Positions 52,331 through 59,681 of a stretch of 64,000 nucleotides of DNA are shown here, one piece after another. Below the pieces are notes generated by a model. It saw nothing but the letters and a program-made list of their open reading frames with translations. It made no database searches and had not been told where the DNA came from. The translations under genes and the position numbers were made by a program. Each line of letters opens with the position of its first letter. Within the stretch, counting starts at the first letter, position 1. Source of the DNA: Saccharothrix algeriensis (GTDB taxonomy: Bacteria > Actinomycetota > Actinomycetes > Mycobacteriales > Pseudonocardiaceae); contig NZ_JAFBCL010000001.1 in assembly GCF_016907655.1 (NCBI RefSeq), forward strand, positions 3,382,001-3,446,000, read 5' to 3'.

Positions 52331-52898
52331 GGCACGACCGAGGACCATCGCCGACGAGCGCCTGCTGGCGGCGGCGGGCCGGGCCATCGGCCGCCGGGGG
52401 CCCGGGTTCACCATCGCCGACGTGGCTGCCGAGGCCGGGGTCGCGGTGGGCAGCGTCGCGCGGCGGTTCGGCTCGAAGAGCGGCCTGCTCCAGGCGCTGA
52501 CCAGGCAGGCGACGGCCGACGTCGAGCGCCGGATGCGGGCGGCGGCCGAGGGCCTCCCGCCGCCGGCGGGGTTGCGCGCCGCGCTGCTGACGTGGTTCGC
52601 CGACGTGGCCGACCCGGCGGAGGCGGCCAACCACCTCGCCCAGCTCGGCGTCGACCTGGTCGACCCCGCGCTGCGCGCGCTGCTCGCCGGGCACTTCGCG
52701 GCGACCGAGCAGGTGGTGCTCGACCTCGTGCGGCGGGTCGACCTGCCGCGCGCGCCCGTTCCGGAGCGCGCGGCGCGGGTGCTGGTGGGCCTGCTGCTCG
52801 GCGTGTCGCTGGACTGGTCGGTCCGGCCGCGCGCCGCGCTGGCCGACCGGCTGGAGCAGGACGTGGACGCGGTGCTGACCGCGTGGAAGGGGAGTTGA
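52329..52898 (+). CDS. TetR family transcriptional regulator
   Basis: 189 residues from GTG 52329 (VARPRTIADERLL); in-frame ATG 52293 would place the operator inside the gene and is less likely. The HTH is RLLAAAGRAIGRRGPGFTIADVAAEAGVAVGSVARRFGSKSGLLQAL. The C-terminal ligand domain is TetR_C-like (HLAQLGVDLVDPALRALLAGHFAATEQVVLDL). The stop is directly followed by the ATG of an SDR gene (tgaATG), so the regulator and enzyme form an operon and the enzyme is its probable target. Confidence 0.9.
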   Translation: MARPRTIADERLLAAAGRAIGRRGPGFTIADVAAEAGVAVGSVARRFGSKSGLLQALTRQATADVERRMRAAAEGLPPPAGLRAALLTWFADVADPAEAANHLAQLGVDLVDPALRALLAGHFAATEQVVLDLVRRVDLPRAPVPERAARVLVGLLLGVSLDWSVRPRAALADRLEQDVDAVLTAWKGS

Positions 52899-53807
52899 AT
52901 GTCGTTGCAGGGCAAGGTGGCCGCGGTCACGGGGGCGACGCGGGGCGCGGGTCGGGCCATCGCGGTGGAGCTGGGCGCGGCGGGCGCGACGGTGTTCGTC
53001 GGCGGGCGCTCGACGCGGGAGCGGCGCTCGCCCATCGGGCGCGCCGAGACGATCGAGGAGACCGCCGAGCTGGTCACCGCCGCGGGTGGCCGGGGCATCC
53101 CGGTGCGGTGCGACTTCACCGTCCCGGCGGACGTGGACGCGTTCCGGGCGCGCATCGAGGCCGAGGCGGACGGCCGGCTCGACGTGCTGGTGGACGACGT
53201 GTGGGGCGGCGAGGAGGCCGCCGACTTCAAGGTGTTCTGGGAGCAGGACCTGGAGCAGCAGCTGGGGATGTGGCGCAACAGCGTCCAGGCGCACCTGGTG
53301 GCGCTGCACCGCCTGGTCCCGCTGGTGATCCGGCGGCCGGGCGGGCTGGTGGTGGAGGTGACCGACGGCGACGACGAGGCGCCGTACTCCGGGATGCTGG
53401 CCTACGACTCGGTGAAGGTCGCCATCCGGCGGTTCGGCGTGGTCCTGGCGCAGGACCTGGCCGGGCACGGCGCGACGTCGGTCTCCGTCACGCCGGGGTT
53501 CCTGCGGTCGGAGCAGATGCTGGAGCACTTCGGCGTGACGGAGGACAACTGGCGGGACGCCATCGCGCAGGAGCCGCACTACGCGATGTCCGAGACGCCC
53601 CGGTACGTGGGGCGCGCGGTGGCCGCGCTCGCCGCGGACCCGGAGCGCGGGCGGTTCGGCGGGCGGGCGCTGGCGTCGTGGACCCTCATGCGGGAGTACG
53701 GCTTCACCGACGTGGACGGCTCGCGGCCGGACTGGGGCCGCTGGTACGACGAGGTGGTCAAGCCGGGCCTGGACCCGACGGCGGTGGACGCGTCGCGGTA
53801 CCGCTGA
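52899..53807 (+). CDS. SDR family oxidoreductase
   Basis: 302 residues. Cofactor motif VTGATRGAGRAIAVELG, then VFVGGRSTRERRSPIGRAETIEETAELV. The catalytic Tyr-Lys is in AYDSVK. The usual catalytic Ser position reads VTDGDD, so the acid/base set is atypical, and the NAG motif is replaced by VDDVWGG. These changes are seen in an SDR subgroup of unknown activity. It directly abuts the TetR stop; GGGGAG 5 nt before the ATG lies inside the TetR gene. Confidence 0.88.
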   Translation: MSLQGKVAAVTGATRGAGRAIAVELGAAGATVFVGGRSTRERRSPIGRAETIEETAELVTAAGGRGIPVRCDFTVPADVDAFRARIEAEADGRLDVLVDDVWGGEEAADFKVFWEQDLEQQLGMWRNSVQAHLVALHRLVPLVIRRPGGLVVEVTDGDDEAPYSGMLAYDSVKVAIRRFGVVLAQDLAGHGATSVSVTPGFLRSEQMLEHFGVTEDNWRDAIAQEPHYAMSETPRYVGRAVAALAADPERGRFGGRALASWTLMREYGFTDVDGSRPDWGRWYDEVVKPGLDPTAVDASRYR

Positions 53808-53828
53808 GCCGGCGCGGGTGACTACCGA

Positions 53829-53855
53829 GGGTGGCCGGGCGGGGCCCGGCCACCC
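53829..53855 (+). terminator. 12-bp hairpin after the SDR gene
   Basis: GGGTGGCCGGGC (53829-53840), loop GGG, exact complement at 53844-53855, 22 bp after the SDR stop. Confidence 0.8.
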
Positions 53856-53906
53856 GTTCCGTTTGCCCGTACCGCTCACGCGCGCCGCCGACCCGCCCTG
53901 GTCGCC

Positions 53907-53946
53907 CCGCCGGCCGCCACGCCTGCCCAGGCGTGGCGGCCGGCGG
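53907..53946. terminator. Perfect 18-bp hairpin, second terminator-like element
   Basis: CCGCCGGCCGCCACGCCT (53907-53924), a 4-nt loop and the exact complement (53929-53946). Having two such stems within 120 bp insulates the SDR operon from the next gene. Confidence 0.75.
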
Positions 53947-54044
53947 TTCCCATTCACTTTGCTGAAACACTTTCGCGCTAATCGACCGTACCGACGAGGG
54001 CATTCCTCCCCGGTCGACCGGCGGCACTTCTAGGGGTTCATTAC

Positions 54045-54102
54045 CGTGGAGGTCGGGCGGTGGTCGCGCGACTCGGAAGAGTCCGCAGCACCGCCCTCCA
54101 CG
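54045..54102 (+). promoter_or_regulatory. Bulged hairpin in the leader of the YVTN gene
   Basis: CGTGGA (54045-54050) and GGGCGGTG (54055-54062), separated by a GGTC bulge, pair with CACCGCCC (54089-54096) and TCCACG (54097-54102). The enclosed loop forms a second stem, GACTC-GGAA-GAGTC. It is 114 bp before the ATG. It could be a structured leader or an attenuator; it matches no riboswitch class that I recognise. Confidence 0.4.
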
Positions 54103-54215
54103 CCGTGAGCGGAGACGCGAACGGGCAGGTCAAGCGGCTGCTCTTCTGCCTGTTCGTGGCGCTGGGCATGTCGGTGGCCGAGTGGTGCAGACCCGATGAC
54201 CAAGGGAAGTCGACG

Positions 54216-55238
54216 ATGGCGCTCTCCAACTCCCCGCGATTCCGCGCGCGATTGTTCCCGCACCTCTCCGAACGCTCGGGTGTCGCCCGGAGAGGCGTCA
54301 TCGCAATAGTGGTGCTGATTCTCCTCGGGCCCGCTCCGGCATCGGCCGACGACCGCTACCCGGCGCGCGTCCAGGTGTTCGTGGCGAACAGCGGCGGTGA
54401 CTCGGTGACGGTGTACGACACGCGGATGGGCGTCGTGCGGGGCACCATCCCGGTCGGCCGCACACCGGTGGGCGTGGGCGCGGCCCCGGACGGTGACCGG
54501 GTGTACGTGACCAACGAGCAGTCCGACACCGTGTCGGTGATCGACCCGCGCACCCTCGCCGTGGTCGCCACCGTGCCGGTCGGGCGGCACCCGTTCGGCG
54601 TCGCGGTGACCCGGTCGCACGCCTACGTGACGAACTTCGGCTCGAACACGGTCACCGTCATCGACGTCGCGACCAACACGCCCGTCCTCCAGGTCCCGGT
54701 CGGCCGGTTCCCGCACACGCCCGTGGTGAGCCCGGACGGCCTGCTGGTCTACGTCACCAACAACGGCGGGCGCAGCGTGACGGTGATCGAGACCGCGGGC
54801 CACCGGCCGGTCGCGACGATCCCCGTCGGCCTCTTCCCGGCCGGCATCGGCATCGGCCCGGACGGCGAGCGGGCCTACGTGGCCAACACCGGCGACAACT
54901 CGGTGACCGTGGTCGACGCCCGCGCCTTCCGGCCGATCCGGACCACGGCGGTCGGCCGGGCGCCGATCGGCGTGGCGGTCACGCCCGGCTACCGGGTGCA
55001 CGTGGCCAACGCGGGCTCGAACACCGTCTCGGTGCTCGACCGGGCCGGCCTGCCGGTCGACCCCGCGGTGCCCGTCCCGCCGCTGCCGGAGGGCGCCGCC
55101 GCCGCGCCCGACGACAGCTTCGTCTACGTCACCAACACCGCGGTCGACACCATGTCCATCCTGGACGCCCGGGTGGCCCGCCTGGTCGGGACCGTGCCGG
55201 TGGGGCGGGAGCCGGAAGGGCTCGCGGTCACGTCCTAG
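54216..55238 (+). CDS. Secreted YVTN-type beta-propeller protein
   Basis: 340 residues from ATG 54216 (AAGGGAAG about 7 nt upstream). A signal peptide with a long n-region (RGVIAIVVLILLGPAPASADD) precedes about seven 40-residue blades, each like VYVTNEQSDTVSVIDPRTLAVVATVPVGRHPFGVAVTRS. This is the YVTN/NHL-like propeller repeat with conserved V(Y/H)V(T/A)N...(N/D)(T/S)VSV(I/L)D and VPVG. Such proteins are exported and usually bind partners rather than act as enzymes; the role here is unknown. Gene ends converge with the response regulator at 55321. Confidence 0.87.
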   Translation: MALSNSPRFRARLFPHLSERSGVARRGVIAIVVLILLGPAPASADDRYPARVQVFVANSGGDSVTVYDTRMGVVRGTIPVGRTPVGVGAAPDGDRVYVTNEQSDTVSVIDPRTLAVVATVPVGRHPFGVAVTRSHAYVTNFGSNTVTVIDVATNTPVLQVPVGRFPHTPVVSPDGLLVYVTNNGGRSVTVIETAGHRPVATIPVGLFPAGIGIGPDGERAYVANTGDNSVTVVDARAFRPIRTTAVGRAPIGVAVTPGYRVHVANAGSNTVSVLDRAGLPVDPAVPVPPLPEGAAAAPDDSFVYVTNTAVDTMSILDARVARLVGTVPVGREPEGLAVTS

Positions 55239-55251
55239 GTCGCGCGCCGGT

Positions 55252-55287
55252 CCGGACGCCGAGCCCGGCCCGGACGCCGAGCCCGGC
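55252..55287. repeat. 18-bp tandem repeat between convergent genes
   Basis: CCGGACGCCGAGCCCGGC occurs twice in direct tandem (55252-55269, 55270-55287), followed by a decayed third unit. It lies between the stops of the YVTN gene and the response regulator, where transcription from both sides must end. Confidence 0.7.
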
Positions 55288-55320
55288 CCGGACGTCGTGC
55301 CGGTTCGGGCGTCGGCCGGT

Positions 55321-55977
55321 TCAGACGTCGCCGGGCCGGACCAGCCCGGTCTCGTAGGCCAGCACCACGGCCTGCACCCGGTCCCGCAGCTCCAGCTTCG
55401 CCAGGATGCGCCCGACGTGCGTCTTCACCGTCGCCTCGGACAGGAACAGCTTCCGCGCGATCTCGGTGTTCGACAGCCCCTTGGCGATCAGCACGAGCAC
55501 CTCGCGCTCCCGCTCGGTCAGCGCCTCCAGCACGGAGGCGTCGCGCAGCTCGCCGCCGCTCTCCCCGAGGAACCGGCTCAGCAGCCGCTTGGTCACCGAG
55601 GGCGAGACGACCGCGTCCCCGGACGCGACCGCCCGCAGCGCCGACACCAGGTCGCCCGGCGGCGTGTCCTTGAGCAGGAAGCCCGACGCCCCGTTGCGCA
55701 GCGCCGACAGCGCGTACTCGTCCATGTCGAAGGTGGTCATGACCAGCACCTTCGCCGTGCCGGCCGAGGTGATCCGCTTGGTGGCCTCCACGCCGTCCAG
55801 CACCGGCATCCGGACGTCCATCAGCACCACGTCCGGCCGCAGCGAGGCCGCCAGGTGCACGGCGTCGAGCCCGTCGCCGGCCTCGCCCACCACGTCGACG
55901 TCCTCCTGGGCGCCGAGCACCATCCGGAAGCCCATCCGCATGAGTTCCTGGTCGTCCACCAGCAGCACTCGGATCAC
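55321..55977 (-). CDS. NarL/LuxR-type response regulator
   Basis: 218 residues from GTG 55977 (VIRVLLVDDQELMR), with AGGGTGG upstream; GTG 55986 is an alternative. The receiver domain has the DD pair, phospho-Asp in VVLMDVRMPVLDG and Lys in LLKDTPPGDL. The C-terminal LuxR HTH is LTEREREVLVLIAKGLSNTEIARKLFLSEATVKTHVGRILAKLELRDRVQ. It follows the kinase gene by 10 bp and is its partner. Confidence 0.93.
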   Translation of the reverse strand: MIRVLLVDDQELMRMGFRMVLGAQEDVDVVGEAGDGLDAVHLAASLRPDVVLMDVRMPVLDGVEATKRITSAGTAKVLVMTTFDMDEYALSALRNGASGFLLKDTPPGDLVSALRAVASGDAVVSPSVTKRLLSRFLGESGGELRDASVLEALTEREREVLVLIAKGLSNTEIARKLFLSEATVKTHVGRILAKLELRDRVQAVVLAYETGLVRPGDV

Positions 55978-55987
55978 GTCGACCACC

Positions 55988-57172
55988 CTATGACGGCGCC
56001 AGCGGCAGCACGGCGCGAACCCGCCAGCCGCCGCCGGGGTTCGGCCCGGCCTCCAGCGCGCCGCCCAGCACGCCGGCCCGCTCGCGCATCCCGATAAGAC
56101 CGTTCCCGCCGGACACCGCGACCAGGTCGTGCGGCGTGCCGAACCCGTCGTCGGCCACCTCCAGCTCCACCTGCTCGCCCACCTGCGCGACCCGGACCAC
56201 CGCCGAGGCGCCCGAGCCGGCGTGCTTGAGGGTGTTGGTCAGCGCCTCCTGCACGATCCGGTAGACGCCCAGGCCCAGCCCGGTGGGCAGCGCGGAGAGG
56301 TCGCCGGCCACCTCCAGCCGCACCGGCAGGCCCGCCACCCGGAGGTTCTCCACGAGGTCGGTCAGGTCGGCGGCGCCGGGCTGCGGCGCCCACTGCGTGC
56401 CCGACCGGTCCTCCGACCGCAGCACGCCCAGCAGCCGCCGCAGCTCGGTCAGCGCCTGCCGGCCGGTGTCGGCGATGGTCCGCATGGCGGCCTCGGCCAT
56501 CGCCGGGTTCGACTTGATCGCGTACCCCGCGCCGTCGGCCTGCACGACCATCACCGACACGGCGTGCGCGACGACGTCGTGCAGCTCCCGCGCGATCCGC
56601 GACCGCTCCTCGCCCACCGCCAGCCGCGCCTGCTGGTCGCGCTCGATCTCCAGCAGCCGCAGCCGCTGCTCCAGCTCCTGCTGGTAGGCCCGGCGCGCGC
56701 CGACGAACTCGCCGAGCGCCCAGCTGAACCCGAAGGTCACGGCGATGAGGAACAGCAGGAAGGCGGCCTCGACGGTGGACCCGATCCGCCACCCCGCCCA
56801 GAGCGCGGTGCCCAGCGCCAGCCAGCCCGCGTAGACCAGGGCCCGCCGCCGGCCGACGAACGCGACCATCGTGTAGAGCGCGACGGCCAGGGAGAGGTCG
56901 GCCGGCCGGATGGGGAGGCCGCCGCTGATGTCGCCGTGCGTGAACAGCTGGACGACGCCGCCGAACAGGATCGCGTAGCTGCTGGCGACCGGGTGCTTGC
57001 GGCGGAACACCAGCGGGGCGATCAGCAGGAAGAACACCAGGAACACGGCGGAGGGCGCCACGTACCCGATGGCGGTGACCAGCGCGCCGAAGTCGAACAG
57101 CGCGAGCAACCCGGCGATCAGGGAGTCCCCGAACACCGGGTGGGCTCGCATCCACAGGCTCAGCCGCCGCAC
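55988..57172 (-). CDS. Sensor histidine kinase (DesK/NarX-like)
   Basis: 394 residues from GTG 57172 (VRRLSLWMRAHPVFGDSL). The N-terminal sensor is a five- to six-helix membrane domain (residues 18-160). The coiled linker RRAYQQELEQRLRLLEIERDQQARLAVGEERSRIARELHDVVAHAVSVMVVQ contains the phospho-His. The ATPase part shows VQEALTNTLKHAGSG and DDGFGTPHDLVAVSGGNGLIGMRERAGVLGG. It is the partner of the regulator at 55321. The signal is unknown. Confidence 0.92.
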   Translation of the reverse strand: MRRLSLWMRAHPVFGDSLIAGLLALFDFGALVTAIGYVAPSAVFLVFFLLIAPLVFRRKHPVASSYAILFGGVVQLFTHGDISGGLPIRPADLSLAVALYTMVAFVGRRRALVYAGWLALGTALWAGWRIGSTVEAAFLLFLIAVTFGFSWALGEFVGARRAYQQELEQRLRLLEIERDQQARLAVGEERSRIARELHDVVAHAVSVMVVQADGAGYAIKSNPAMAEAAMRTIADTGRQALTELRRLLGVLRSEDRSGTQWAPQPGAADLTDLVENLRVAGLPVRLEVAGDLSALPTGLGLGVYRIVQEALTNTLKHAGSGASAVVRVAQVGEQVELEVADDGFGTPHDLVAVSGGNGLIGMRERAGVLGGALEAGPNPGGGWRVRAVLPLAPS

Positions 57173-57254
57173 GTGGCCAGGGTAGGCAGGGGGACTCCCG
57201 CCGCGCGTCGCGCCACGGTCTGACCCGGACCTAGTCCTCCAGGCGGATGGCCCC

Positions 57255-57716
57255 TCAGCGGGTCGTCTTGATCTGCGACGGCAGCGTCCGGGCCGGCTCG
57301 ACGGGCGGCTCGGCGCGGGGCGCCTGCGGGGGCACGGCGTGCTCCCGCTCGAACTGCCGGTGCTCCTCGGCCATCTCGTCGGCGAGCTGCTGCTGGAGCT
57401 GGCGGTCCCGGATGCGGCCGAGGATCATCATGGTCACGCCGTGCACCAGGGCCAGCAGCAGCAGCACGAGGCCGAGCTTGAGCACCACGTCCTTCACCGC
57501 GTCGCCGGTGTCGACCCGGACGATCGAGACGATCGCCAGCAGGCCCAGCACCACGAGGTGGAACAGCACGGTGGCGAGGGCGGTCATGGACTTGGCCGCC
57601 TCCGGGTCGCCGTACGCGCGGTTCATGTAGGCCCGCCCGCTCCGGTAGATCAACTGGCCGTCGATCAGCACCAGCACCACGCCGAGCAGCAGGAAAACGG
57701 CATAACCCTGTTCCAT
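57255..57716 (-). CDS. Small integral membrane protein with charged C-terminal tail
   Basis: 153 residues from ATG 57716, with GGGAGG 7 nt upstream. Three membrane helices: YAVFLLLGVVLVLIDGQLIY, ALATVLFHLVVLGLLAIVSIV and VLKLGLVLLLLALVHGVTMMIL. The C-terminal 50 residues are charged, with a short helical stretch (RDRQLQQQLADEMAEEHRQFEREH) and a Pro-rich end. No family is recognised. It is divergent from the dynamin operon with 85 bp between starts, so common control is possible. Confidence 0.8.
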   Translation of the reverse strand: MEQGYAVFLLLGVVLVLIDGQLIYRSGRAYMNRAYGDPEAAKSMTALATVLFHLVVLGLLAIVSIVRVDTGDAVKDVVLKLGLVLLLLALVHGVTMMILGRIRDRQLQQQLADEMAEEHRQFEREHAVPPQAPRAEPPVEPARTLPSQIKTTR

Positions 57717-57801
57717 GACGTGACCTCCCTCTCGGCCCGTGGAATACCCCGCGGCCGTGTTCCGAAACCGCCGCCGGGCCCGGCGTGGCACCATCTCCGA
57801 C

Positions 57802-59319
57802 GTGACCGCCCCGGCCCCGCAGCTGCCCGGCCCGCTCTCGGCCGCCGTGGCGGACCTGTGCGCCGGGCTGCGGGCGCAGGTGTCGCCGGGCACCGCCGCG
57901 GGCTTCCGCGAGGTGCTGCGCCGGCTGTCCGCGCCGCTGCAGGTCGCCGTCGCGGGCCGGATCAAGTCCGGCAAGTCCACCCTGGTCAACGCCCTGATCG
58001 GCCGCCGGGTGGCGCCGACCGACGTCGGTGAGTGCACCCGCCTGGTGACCCGGTTCCAGTACGGCACGGTGGACCGGGTCGAGGTCGTGTTCACCGACGG
58101 GCGCAAGCAGGTGCTGCCGTTCGACGCCGGCGGGAGCATCCCGGCCGACCTGGGCGTGGCCGTGGACGAGGTCTCCCACATCGAGGCGTACCTGACCAAC
58201 GCCGTGCTGCGCGACCTGACCGTGATCGACACCCCCGGCCTCGGCTCGCTGGACGCCGCGTCGGTGGCCCGCACCGAGGCCCTGCTCGGGGCCGAGCTGG
58301 ACCCGGTGTCGCGCAACGCCGTGGCGGGCGCGGAGGCCGTGCTCTACGTGGTGACCCAGGGCGTGCGCCACGACGACCAGCAGGCGCTGGCCGCGTTCAC
58401 CGCCGCCACCGCGAGCCGCGAGGCGGGCCCGGTCAACGCGATCGCGGTGCTGAACAAGGCCGACACGATCGCCGCCGAGACCGTCGAGGGCGCGGACGGC
58501 GACACGTGGAAGGCGGCGGTGCTGCTGGCCGAGCGCCAGGCCCACACCCTCAAGCCGCGGGTCGCCGACGTGCTGCCGGTGATCGGCCTGGTCGCCGAGT
58601 CGGTCGAGACCGGCGGCTTCACCTCCGCCGACGCCGACGCCCTGCGCCGGCTCGCCGAGCTGGACGAGGCGACCCGCGAGACGATGCTGATCTCGGCGGA
58701 CCTGTTCGTCACCTGGGAGTGCGACGTCCCGGTGGGCGTGCGCACCCGCCTGCTGGAGAAGCTGGACCTCTACGGCGTCCGCTGCGCGCTGGCGGCGCTG
58801 GACGCCGAGCCGGCGATCACGGCGGGCGCGCTGCGCCGCAGGCTGCTGGACTCCTCCGGCCTGGACGGCGTGCGCGGCAAGCTCAACGCCGTGTTCCGGT
58901 CGCGCGCGGACGGGATCAAGGCCGCCGCCGCGCTCGCCTCGGTCACCGCGCTGGCCGCCGCCTCCGGCGACCCGGACGAGCGCCGGCGCGTCCACGACGC
59001 CATCGAGGTGCTGCTCGCCAAGCCCGAGGCCCACCAGCTGCGGCTGCTGGAGGCGCTGACCCTGGTGGCGTCCGGCGCGGTGGCGATGCCGGCCGACCTG
59101 GCCGAGGAGGTGCTGCGGTTCGGCACGTCCCCCGACGTGGCCGAGCAGCTGGGCCTGGTGGGCCGGCCGCCGCAGGAGCTGGTCGCGCACGCCCTGGAGC
59201 GCGCGGGCTGGTGGCGGTCGTTCGCCTCGTTCGGCGCCACCCCCGCGCAGAGCCGGGTCGCGCACGTGGTGCACCGGGCTTACTTCCTGATCTGGCAACA
59301 ACTGCGGGGGCGGCGATGA
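57802..59319 (+). CDS. Dynamin family GTPase (IniA-like), first of pair
   Basis: 505 residues from GTG 57802. The G1 motif is GRIKSGKST in VAVAGRIKSGKSTLVNALIG, followed by the switch threonine region (APTDVGECTRLVT), G3 in VIDTPGLGSLD and G4 NKAD in VLNKADTIAAE. The C-terminal part is helical with the segment DALRRLAELDEATRETMLISADLFVTWE. Bacterial dynamins bind and remodel membranes; IniA of mycobacteria is a relative linked to cell-wall drug stress. Its stop overlaps the ATG of the GrpE-like gene (ATGA), so the operon is translationally coupled. Confidence 0.88.
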   Translation: MTAPAPQLPGPLSAAVADLCAGLRAQVSPGTAAGFREVLRRLSAPLQVAVAGRIKSGKSTLVNALIGRRVAPTDVGECTRLVTRFQYGTVDRVEVVFTDGRKQVLPFDAGGSIPADLGVAVDEVSHIEAYLTNAVLRDLTVIDTPGLGSLDAASVARTEALLGAELDPVSRNAVAGAEAVLYVVTQGVRHDDQQALAAFTAATASREAGPVNAIAVLNKADTIAAETVEGADGDTWKAAVLLAERQAHTLKPRVADVLPVIGLVAESVETGGFTSADADALRRLAELDEATRETMLISADLFVTWECDVPVGVRTRLLEKLDLYGVRCALAALDAEPAITAGALRRRLLDSSGLDGVRGKLNAVFRSRADGIKAAAALASVTALAAASGDPDERRRVHDAIEVLLAKPEAHQLRLLEALTLVASGAVAMPADLAEEVLRFGTSPDVAEQLGLVGRPPQELVAHALERAGWWRSFASFGATPAQSRVAHVVHRAYFLIWQQLRGRR

Positions 59320-59681
59320 CGGACGGAACGGAACTGCACCGGCAGGCGTCGGATGCCGACGTGGACACCATCGTGGGCGGGCTGCTGGACCAGGCCCTGG
59401 CGGAGCGGCGCGCCCTGGTGCAGCTCTGCCTGTACGCGCTGGACCGCGCCCGCAGCTCCGGCGTGGTCGAGCGCCTGGAGGAGGGCCTGGCCGGGATCGG
59501 CGTGACGGCGCTGCGCCCGGACGGCGAGCGGTTCGACCCGGCGGTGCACGAGGCGGGCGGCACGGTGCCGACCGACGACCCGGCGCTGGCCGGCCTGGTC
59601 GCCGAGACCGAGGTGGTCGGGTTCGTGGACCGGGGGCGGACGCTGCGGGCGCCGATCGTGACCGTGTACACGACCCGATGA
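59316..59681 (+). CDS. GrpE-like nucleotide exchange factor domain protein
   Basis: 121 residues. The C-terminal half aligns with the GrpE beta-head: FDPAVHEAGGTVPTDD...VVGFVDRGRTLRAPIVTVYTTR corresponds to the LDP-VH-A...GY--NGRT-R-A-VTV pattern of classical GrpE. The N-terminal part is helical (TIVGGLLDQALAERRALVQLCLYALDRA) but much shorter than the long dimer helix of true GrpE. GrpE drives ADP release from Hsp70. No dnaK lies nearby, so it probably serves a special Hsp70 or has changed role. It overlaps both flanking dynamin genes by ATGA, showing fixed stoichiometry. Confidence 0.8.
   Translation: MTDGTELHRQASDADVDTIVGGLLDQALAERRALVQLCLYALDRARSSGVVERLEEGLAGIGVTALRPDGERFDPAVHEAGGTVPTDDPALAGLVAETEVVGFVDRGRTLRAPIVTVYTTR

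Larger units (their letters stand above)
53808..54215. other. Gene-free spacer before the YVTN protein gene
   Basis: 408 bp holding two strong terminators (53829-53855, 53907-53946) and a leader hairpin (54045-54102). An open frame runs upstream from the start chosen at 54216, but its extra residues show no coding character that I recognise. Confidence 0.6.
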
